From NCBI GenBank assembly GCA_049115695.1, contig JAGDZR010000001.1, positions 186,001 to 250,000 on the forward strand: a stretch of 64,000 nt of DNA. The letters are read 5' to 3'. The position numbers and the translations under genes are program-made. Below are positions 18,192 to 23,630 of the stretch, piece by piece. This stretch comes from JAGDZR01 sp049115695. GTDB taxonomy: Bacteria; Bacteroidota; Bacteroidia; Cytophagales; Cyclobacteriaceae. The stretch's first letter is position 1; the number at the start of each line of letters is the position of its first letter. A model generated the notes under the pieces. The model was given only the letters and a program-made list of their open reading frames with translations, did no database searches and was not told the origin of the DNA.

Positions 18192-19697
18192 CTAGAGCCG
18201 TAGGCTGTATCTAATCTCTAAACCTTCAAAGTCAAGGACTTCATAACATATGCCCGATGTGCAAGCAGGCCCACCTCTTCTTGTTCCGGCAAAGAACATT
18301 AATTCATTGTTGCTGTTCACTTTGAATCTACCAGATGCACCTATCCATGATCGAGTTGCTGAGCTATTGTTGATTAGAAATGGATCAGTAGATATTTCAT
18401 AGGTGATGGCGAAATTCAACTTTTGATTGACTTTCAGTCCCACAGCCGTTAATGCATTGAAGGTTGATTCACCAAATCGCTGAAACTGTTGCAGTTCAAG
18501 TTCAGTAGTTAAAACGCGCTTTTTAGGTATCTTCCAGTCTACATGTGAACCAAAACTAATGCGATGTTCCTCGCTTTTTAATTGGTCGTTGGCATAGTCC
18601 ATAAACAGTTTCAATGAATGATCATTGATCGGTCTGTCCAACTCCAGAAAGAATTCTGTGAACTTGAATGTTACACCAAAATCATTCAGTGCGTGCGCCA
18701 CATTAAGGGTGATAGTAGTCAGATCCTCTGTGAAATAATAGGCTTCCAGTTGAAAGCCTTTCTCATCAAAAGGATCGCTAACATGCGTGCTTCGATTGAG
18801 CACTCGATAAGTGTGTTGCTTGATTAGCGCAGGAGGCTCGTTGAAACCAGTGCCAAGGTTAAAATTTTCGTAGAACTTAAATTCAGACGAGATGCCAAAT
18901 TTCATCCAGTCATAATTAAGATTAACATAAAGAGCACTTGCCTTATCTGGTCCAATTAATTGAGCTCCCTCGGCATAGTAGGATAAACCAGATCCGACTA
19001 CTCCATTCATATTAAAACTGCCAAAGACGTCTTGTTGATTCAGTAGCATCCATTGAGTTCCAATAGTTTGTCCACTGATGTCATAGGTAAGTTTTCCACT
19101 GACAATTTGGTCTATTCTACGATTGTTATTGATGGGGTTAACTGATAGCCAGGTGTCTTCATATACAGGAGGAATCACATTGTCTAATGGCTTACCGCCA
19201 GCTAATTCCAGAGATAATCCTCCTTTATTTAATCTTACAAGCACACCTGAAAAATCTCTTTGGAAGTAGTGTCTTGAACGATAGGATAAGTCTTCAAGAA
19301 TAGCTCCAGGTACTTCATATGTTCGGAGAAAAATCCCCCGACCTGGTGTGTAATTGAAGTTGCCTATTTTGACATCCAAATGTTTACTTCTGTATTGAAG
19401 TCTAATTTGGTTGAAGCGAAAGTAGTTTCTATTTGTGAATGGGGTAAGGTATTCCTCCAGCGTGATGCCAGCTCTGAATTTTCCGAATTGGTAATTCAGA
19501 ATTGATCTGTTGTAAGCTGAAACAAATGTAGCAGTGTCTGAAGGTAATTTTCCTGCTTGGACCTCCGTCAATATTTTTCCAGAGAATTGACCATATGCTC
19601 CATTTGAATAAGTCAGCAGAGCAATTAAGGCAATGAGGGGGATGAAATGATTAATTGAGCAGCGCTTCAATGTTCTCTTTGATTTCGATCTCATCAC
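18192..19697 (-). CDS. Outer-membrane beta-barrel protein (DUF6029-like)
   Basis: 501 residues from the ATG at 19697, or about 492 from a TTG at 19670. Both give a signal peptide ending SNGAYGQ; the TTG start reduces overlap with the upstream thioredoxin gene from 47 to 20 bp. The mature protein is rich in alternating aromatic/polar strands and ends in LEIRYSLRL with a terminal beta-strand, as in outer-membrane barrels. A two-Cys segment near the end (GGPACTSGICYE) looks able to form a disulfide. It is the last gene of an operon with two TlpA-type thioredoxins, suggesting that redox partner and barrel belong together. The DUF6029 label is from memory of the family and is moderately sure. Confidence 0.7.
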   Translation of the reverse strand: MMRSKSKRTLKRCSINHFIPLIALIALLTYSNGAYGQFSGKILTEVQAGKLPSDTATFVSAYNRSILNYQFGKFRAGITLEEYLTPFTNRNYFRFNQIRLQYRSKHLDVKIGNFNYTPGRGIFLRTYEVPGAILEDLSYRSRHYFQRDFSGVLVRLNKGGLSLELAGGKPLDNVIPPVYEDTWLSVNPINNNRRIDQIVSGKLTYDISGQTIGTQWMLLNQQDVFGSFNMNGVVGSGLSYYAEGAQLIGPDKASALYVNLNYDWMKFGISSEFKFYENFNLGTGFNEPPALIKQHTYRVLNRSTHVSDPFDEKGFQLEAYYFTEDLTTITLNVAHALNDFGVTFKFTEFFLELDRPINDHSLKLFMDYANDQLKSEEHRISFGSHVDWKIPKKRVLTTELELQQFQRFGESTFNALTAVGLKVNQKLNFAITYEISTDPFLINNSSATRSWIGASGRFKVNSNNELMFFAGTRRGGPACTSGICYEVLDFEGLEIRYSLRL

Positions 19698-20127
19698 CCG
19701 GCGTAAAGCCTTCGTGTGTATAAAGTACTTCTCCTTTATTGTTAGTGATGATCAGCGATGGGAATGCAGAAAGGTTGAGCTCTGTCATCAATTCGCTTCC
19801 CGTATCCAGGAGAACGGGATATGAAATTTGAAGGCTGTTGCTCACTGGTCTCACTTTCGACACACTTCTAGGTCCATCACAGCTCAGACCAACAATATTT
19901 ACACCTTGATCTTTATATGTTTCGAATAGCTTGTTGAGCTCAGGAATTGCTTTACGGCAGGGCTTGCACCATGTAGTCCAAAAATCAATAACTGTAAGTT
20001 TTTCTCCCCTGATCGACTCGAAATCAACTTGTTGATTATCAAGATTTTTGAGGGATAGATGAGATATGTTTTGTGCTAGCCCGATCGTTGTGATCGAAAT
20101 AAAAAGAGCAGAAATGATTAATCGCAT
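19651..20127 (-). CDS. TlpA-like periplasmic thioredoxin
   Basis: About 158 residues from the ATG at 20127 (MRLIISALFISITTIGLAQ, a signal peptide). An in-frame ATG further up would overlap the preceding gene and spoil the signal. The thioredoxin fold carries the active site FWTTWCKPCRKAIPEL with the CxxC pair, and the cis-Pro segment LSAFPSLIIT. It starts one base after the stop codon of the upstream lipoprotein thioredoxin, so translation is coupled. A role in periplasmic disulfide reduction, perhaps of the adjacent barrel protein, is inferred. Confidence 0.9.
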   Translation of the reverse strand: MRLIISALFISITTIGLAQNISHLSLKNLDNQQVDFESIRGEKLTVIDFWTTWCKPCRKAIPELNKLFETYKDQGVNIVGLSCDGPRSVSKVRPVSNSLQISYPVLLDTGSELMTELNLSAFPSLIITNNKGEVLYTHEGFTPGDEIEIKENIEALLN

Positions 20128-20128
20128 A

Positions 20129-20671
20129 TTAGTCCAGCAGTTCCTTAAGCTTGTCTTCAATGTCATCCAGTTCGTTGCTCACTCTGTTTGAGCCTCTGAA
20201 CACGATCTCTCCATCGGGATTGACAATCACAACACGATCATATCTGGTGTCATAATCCACTGCAGTAGCGGATGCGGATAAAAGTAAATTGAACTTAACT
20301 TTAGCCTTATCCTGAAATGCTTTTACCGCTTCACTATTTCCATTCCAGGTGTCCAATCCAATAATTGCAAACTTGTTATTATTTGCGAATTGATCCGCCA
20401 TTTTCTGAATATCCGGACCTGCTGCGATACAGAATGGACAACCGCTTCCAAAGAAATACATGGCTAGTACCTTGTTCTCGAAATCATCAAGCTCTACACT
20501 ATCACCATCTAGATTGTTGAGTGAGAAAAATGGGGCTAATTCAATTTCCTCTTCTTCTTCCTCAGTTGTTGATTTTTCACCACCTGGGTTCATTTCTGAC
20601 ATTACGTCATCCATTGGATCACAGCCAAAGGAGATTGATAGTACAAGTAGGATGTAAAAAACAGTTTTCAT
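20129..20671 (-). CDS. TlpA/AhpC-like thioredoxin lipoprotein
   Basis: About 180 residues from the ATG at 20671: MKTVFYILLVLSISFGCDPM, a lipoprotein signal with the lipid-bearing Cys in SFGC. A linker with a run of six Glu follows, then a thioredoxin/peroxiredoxin-like domain (about 45-180) with the motif FFGSGCPFCIAAGPDI (CxxC) and a segment RVVIVNPDGEIVFRG. The upstream ATG at 20713 would add an unlikely N-terminal extension. First gene of the three-gene operon ending in the outer-membrane barrel. Confidence 0.88.
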   Translation of the reverse strand: MKTVFYILLVLSISFGCDPMDDVMSEMNPGGEKSTTEEEEEEIELAPFFSLNNLDGDSVELDDFENKVLAMYFFGSGCPFCIAAGPDIQKMADQFANNNKFAIIGLDTWNGNSEAVKAFQDKAKVKFNLLLSASATAVDYDTRYDRVVIVNPDGEIVFRGSNRVSNELDDIEDKLKELLD

Positions 20672-20849
20672 AACCTTAATTATGACACGAAAATAGGGTG
20701 ATACATCCCACATTCAAAGCGATTATGCCATAGATAAAACCAAAGGTCAGAGATAAGACAACCATTTGTTTTGTCAAAAATGACGGTCAATGTCTCCAAT
20801 TGTTTTGAATATTTAATAGATTAAAAGGATTATCACCACTTATTATCAC

Positions 20850-22331
20850 ATGGAAAAGTATGATGTAGTCATTATTGGTGCAGGTCCGGCAGGATATGCA
20901 GCTGCGATGAGGGCGATTGATTTCAGAAAAAAAGTACTGCTCGTTGAAAAGGATAAACTTGGTGGAGCGGGTATACATAATGGAGCGCTGTGGAGTAAAA
21001 CGTGGTGGGAGATGTCCAGGGAGGCTTATTTAATGCGAAAACATGGACGAGCGCTCAACGTCGTTGCGCCAACATTCAATTTCAAGTTGCTCAAGGCAGA
21101 AGTAGAAGATGCCCTCAAAGAAAAGGTAGATCAATTGCAACATCACCTTCAAAATATCAATGTTACCATTGGTGAAGGTCTGCTAAAATATTTAAAAGGA
21201 ACTGCTAAAGTCGTTGGCGCGCATGAAGTGTTGATCACAACTGAGGATGGAGAAGAGCGCGTGACAGCAGAGAACATTGTGCTGGCAACAGGCAGTAAAC
21301 CTCGGAAGCTGCCAAACTTACCGATTGATGAAAAAATCGTCTTCACAAGTGATGGTCTAGGTTCACTGCAGGAATGGCCAAAAAGCATGGTAATACTTGG
21401 AGCAGGGGTGATAGGTTGTGAGTTTGCCACCATTTTCTCAGGGTTTGGCCATACAAAAGTTCATTTGATAGATAAAGGGGACCGCATCTTGCCATTTGAA
21501 GATGCTGATGTGGTTAAAGTAATTGAGCAAAACCTGGAGGAGCGCAACGTTTTGATTCATCGTAATTCCAAATTAGTAGACATGCAAGTCATCAACGACG
21601 AAGTAGAGTATACCCTCGAGTATAATGATGGCGGAAAGGAAATATTTAGGGTTGAGAAGGCGCTGGTTTCGGTTGGAAGGGTGCCTAGCTATGACAACCT
21701 TATTGACGATAGTCTGGGAATTGAAATGGACAATCGGGGTATCAAGGACAAGCTAACTCAAACCAGTATTGCAAATATTTATGCAGTAGGAGATATTACA
21801 GCAGATATATCATTGGTGAATGTCGGCGAACTCGAGGGGCGTTATGCTATTGAACGCATTTATGGTGAGCCGGGAAATGCTTTGATTTACGATAATATAT
21901 CGACTATCATGTTTTTGACTCCTGAGGTTGCTGGCGTTGGTTTGAATGAAACGCAGGCCAAGCAGGCTAATCTGGACTTCAAAGTAGTAAGCCTTGATTA
22001 TACTCATATCTCAAGAGCGATTGCCATGCGTAACACACAGGGTTTTATTAAAATCCTCGTTACGAATGATGAAGAAAACAAAATTCTAGGGATGCGTGTT
22101 GTTGGGCAGCACGCGTCATCAGCGATTCAGGCAGTTGCCCTGTTAATAAGTACAGGGAAAGGGATCAATGAGTTGGCAGAGTTGATACATCCACACCCTT
22201 CTATTATTGAGGGTATTCAGGAATGCTGCAGAATGCTGCTAAACACCTCGATTTTCAAACCATCGGTATTACGTAATGCAATGACTTGTAGAGTCTACAA
22301 AGACGGGGAATATTCCAACAACGGCTTTTAA
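20850..22331 (+). CDS. Dihydrolipoamide-dehydrogenase-like flavoprotein lacking the redox disulfide
   Basis: 493 residues of the class I pyridine nucleotide-disulfide oxidoreductase family: FAD motif VVIIGAGPAGYAAA (6-19), NAD motif VILGAGVIGCEFATIFSGFG, the second FAD segment NIYAVGDIT and a C-terminal dimerisation domain with HPHPSIIEGIQE. Where true members have GGTCLNxGCIPSK this one reads GGAGIHNGALWSK (38-50): the two active-site Cys are Gly41 and Ala46. It therefore cannot perform dithiol chemistry. It may act as an NAD(P)H oxidoreductase or transhydrogenase; soluble transhydrogenase also departs from the standard motif. It is monocistronic and its stop overlaps the convergent gene by 4 bp. 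Confidence 0.88.
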   Translation: MEKYDVVIIGAGPAGYAAAMRAIDFRKKVLLVEKDKLGGAGIHNGALWSKTWWEMSREAYLMRKHGRALNVVAPTFNFKLLKAEVEDALKEKVDQLQHHLQNINVTIGEGLLKYLKGTAKVVGAHEVLITTEDGEERVTAENIVLATGSKPRKLPNLPIDEKIVFTSDGLGSLQEWPKSMVILGAGVIGCEFATIFSGFGHTKVHLIDKGDRILPFEDADVVKVIEQNLEERNVLIHRNSKLVDMQVINDEVEYTLEYNDGGKEIFRVEKALVSVGRVPSYDNLIDDSLGIEMDNRGIKDKLTQTSIANIYAVGDITADISLVNVGELEGRYAIERIYGEPGNALIYDNISTIMFLTPEVAGVGLNETQAKQANLDFKVVSLDYTHISRAIAMRNTQGFIKILVTNDEENKILGMRVVGQHASSAIQAVALLISTGKGINELAELIHPHPSIIEGIQECCRMLLNTSIFKPSVLRNAMTCRVYKDGEYSNNGF

Positions 22332-22942
22332 TTGAATGTGACGCCTTCAGGGAAGGTGAGCTCCACGCCCTGTTCAGCCACTATATCTGTTGCAGTCAAT
22401 GTAAATGTGAGCTTGCCTAATTTGCGTGTCATCTTCAATGGAATGCCGTCCCATTCCCATAATTCGATCATGTTTCCTGATGAGAACTTCCAAATATTAA
22501 CAGGCTTGTCCAGGATAGTGTCTGTTCCTGTTTTTATTCCACCTTTAGACGAATAGACTGCTTCTCTACTTTCAATGGGACTTTTGTATTGAGTTAGTTT
22601 ACTAAGTTCAAAGTCCTTAGATGTTTTACCTTTTTTTGTTTTCATATCAATAGAGTAGATAAAGTCACCATTGATATACTCCAATCTGTGATCTTCAGAG
22701 GAAATGCCATATAGCGTGTAAGTCATGTCTCTATTGCTGGCTGACAGCCATCCAAAATACTTGAAGGACAAAGTACTGGATCCAGATGCTTCACCTGATA
22801 TTTCATATGTAATAATTCCATCGATAAACGGATATTTGATGAGACCTTGCTCGGCTAGTTCTTTTGCATTGCCAGACTGAGCGTCGACAGAAAAGCAAAC
22901 TACCAATATGATTAATGAAATGGCGATGTTCAACTTCTTCAT
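22328..22942 (-). CDS. Small exported protein of unknown function (DUF4412-like)
   Basis: 204 residues with signal peptide MKKLNIAISLIILVVCFSVDA then Q. The rest is predicted mostly beta (GIITYEISGEASGSSTLSF, NIWKFSSGNMIELWEWDGIPL), resembling periplasmic proteins annotated DUF4412 or lipoprotein-localisation-like, but the match is weak. It lies about 50 bp downstream of a terminator-like hairpin, so it probably has its own promoter. Confidence 0.6.
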   Translation of the reverse strand: MKKLNIAISLIILVVCFSVDAQSGNAKELAEQGLIKYPFIDGIITYEISGEASGSSTLSFKYFGWLSASNRDMTYTLYGISSEDHRLEYINGDFIYSIDMKTKKGKTSKDFELSKLTQYKSPIESREAVYSSKGGIKTGTDTILDKPVNIWKFSSGNMIELWEWDGIPLKMTRKLGKLTFTLTATDIVAEQGVELTFPEGVTFN

Positions 22943-22993
22943 TCGTTCAATAGTGTATTCAATGAGGAAGATAATAAGAATTGGGAACCCATT

Positions 22994-23048
22994 AAAAAAA
23001 GAAACCCCAAAACGAAGTTCTGGGGCCCCAACCAGCTATAGACAAAAA
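22994..23048 (-). terminator. Terminator hairpin with repeated AACCAGCTATAG element, copy 1
   Basis: On the minus strand CCCCAGAAC and GTTTTGGGG form a nine-pair stem with one G-T pair and a three-base loop (23005-23025), followed by TTTCTTTTTTT. Just upstream of the stem lies a 27-base segment (23022-23048) that recurs at 23231-23257 with one mismatch. It closes a unit that begins at the promoter-like sites at 23105-23162 and has no protein-coding gene. Confidence 0.75.
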
Positions 23049-23098
23049 TCTTGTATGCTTTAGAAGAGGGTTTTATACATGCGTGTATTTCAAACCCT
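22999..23098 (-). ncRNA. Possible short non-coding RNA of about 100 nt
   Basis: Predicted from a promoter-like arrangement at 23105-23162 and a terminator at 22994-23025 on the same strand, with nothing coding between except a six-codon ORF (MYKTLF). The 3' part carries the element ATAGCTGGTT directly before the terminator stem. The coordinates are listed 5' to 3' along the minus strand. This is inference only. Confidence 0.3.
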
Positions 23099-23104
23099 TT
23101 GATA

Positions 23105-23162
23105 CAAATAGAGTAAAAACGAAACTTACAATCCTGCCAAATCACTTTCAGATTCTGCCAAA
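23105..23162 (-). promoter_or_regulatory. Paired CTGCCAAA half-sites with -7-like box, upstream of the gene-less cassette
   Basis: CTGCCAAA occurs at 23134-23141 and 23155-23162, exactly 21 bp apart in direct orientation. On the minus strand the nearer half-site (TTTGGCAG) begins 29 bp before TCTATTTG (23112-23105), one mismatch from TAnnTTTG. The same 29-bp geometry is found in front of the 67-aa gene. Probably a binding site for the hybrid regulator encoded at 23631-26510. Confidence 0.55.
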
Positions 23163-23200
23163 ATAGGCCTAATTGCCTTAGTATGTACGTTTGTTGCTTT

Positions 23201-23257
23201 AAAAAAGGAAAACCCCAAAACCAAAGCTTTGGGGTCCCAACCAGCTATAGACAAAAA
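23201..23257 (-). terminator. Terminator hairpin with repeated AACCAGCTATAG element, copy 2
   Basis: CCCCAAA (23213-23219) and TTTGGGG (23228-23234) form the stem; on the minus strand it is followed by GGGGTTTTCCTTTTTT. The adjacent segment 23231-23257 repeats the one at 23022-23048 with one difference in 27. It lies just beyond another hairpin (23252-23277), so the 67-aa gene has tandem terminator structures. Confidence 0.7.
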
Positions 23258-23277
23258 GGCTTCCAACCACGGAAGCT
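23252..23277 (-). terminator. First terminator hairpin of the 67-aa gene
   Basis: GCTTCC (23259-23264) and GGAAGC (23271-23276) form a six-pair stem with a six-base loop, followed on the minus strand by CTTTTTG. The stem begins inside the region of the gene's TAA stop codon. Confidence 0.65.
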
Positions 23278-23480
23278 TATCTTGATACGTAAACAGGGTC
23301 AACTCCATTGAGTTGATTTAATAGTTTATCAACCATCTGAGCCGTTGTTGTTGTCAGCTCAAGGAAAATAGAAAAATCTCTGTGGTTTTTACTCATTGAC
23401 CGCAATAGATCAAGTTCTATTTTTGTTCCTGCCTCATAAAACGAGGTGTCTGGGTTATACCAAATGATTTTATCTTTCAT
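23277..23480 (-). CDS. Small cytoplasmic protein (67 aa), probable regulator target
   Basis: MKDKIIWYNPDTSFYEAGTK opens a 67-residue soluble protein with no signal or membrane segment, rich in helix-forming residues towards the end (TTAQMVDKLLNQLN). I do not recognise the family. Four CTGCCAA half-sites and a -7-like box lie just upstream, and two terminator hairpins lie at and after the stop codon, so it is a complete monocistronic unit. It lies directly downstream of the hybrid two-component regulator on the same strand, which suggests the regulator controls it. The function is unknown. Confidence 0.65.
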   Translation of the reverse strand: MKDKIIWYNPDTSFYEAGTKIELDLLRSMSKNHRDFSIFLELTTTTAQMVDKLLNQLNGVDPVYVSR

Positions 23481-23497
23481 AACCTTGATTGATAATT

Positions 23498-23606
23498 CAA
23501 AGGTGCATAAGATAAAAATACTGTTACTGCCAATGCGCTTCGAAATCCTGCCAACTTCAAATGCAGGATTTAAAAGTCTGCCAAACCCGTTTAGAAATCT
23601 GCCAAA
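23498..23606 (-). promoter_or_regulatory. Four CTGCCAA half-sites (two 21-bp pairs) and -7-like box upstream of the 67-aa gene
   Basis: CTGCCAA occurs at 23527, 23548, 23578 and 23599, all in the same orientation, with start-to-start distances 21, 30 and 21 bp, that is two pairs on nearly one helical face. On the minus strand the gene-proximal half-site (ATTGGCAG from 23534) starts 29 bp before CACCTTTG (23505-23498), one mismatch from TAnnTTTG, and the ATG follows 17 bp later. A nine-base inverted repeat (23543-23551 with 23563-23571) lies within the array. Direct half-sites about two turns apart suit an AraC-type activator. Confidence 0.65.
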
Positions 23607-23630
23607 GTCTTTTTTGAAAAGCTCACACGT

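Noticed and set aside
22939..23308. Two ORFs of 60-68 codons on the minus strand across the repeated hairpins
   Set aside because: They translate the terminator repeats themselves (similar GFxFF-type ends) and cross promoter-like sites and terminators; no start or composition supports proteins.
23134..23606. CTGCCAA repeats considered as a CRISPR array
   Set aside because: Repeat units are only 7-8 bp, with spacings of 21 and 30 bp and no cas genes; direct operator sites explain them better.
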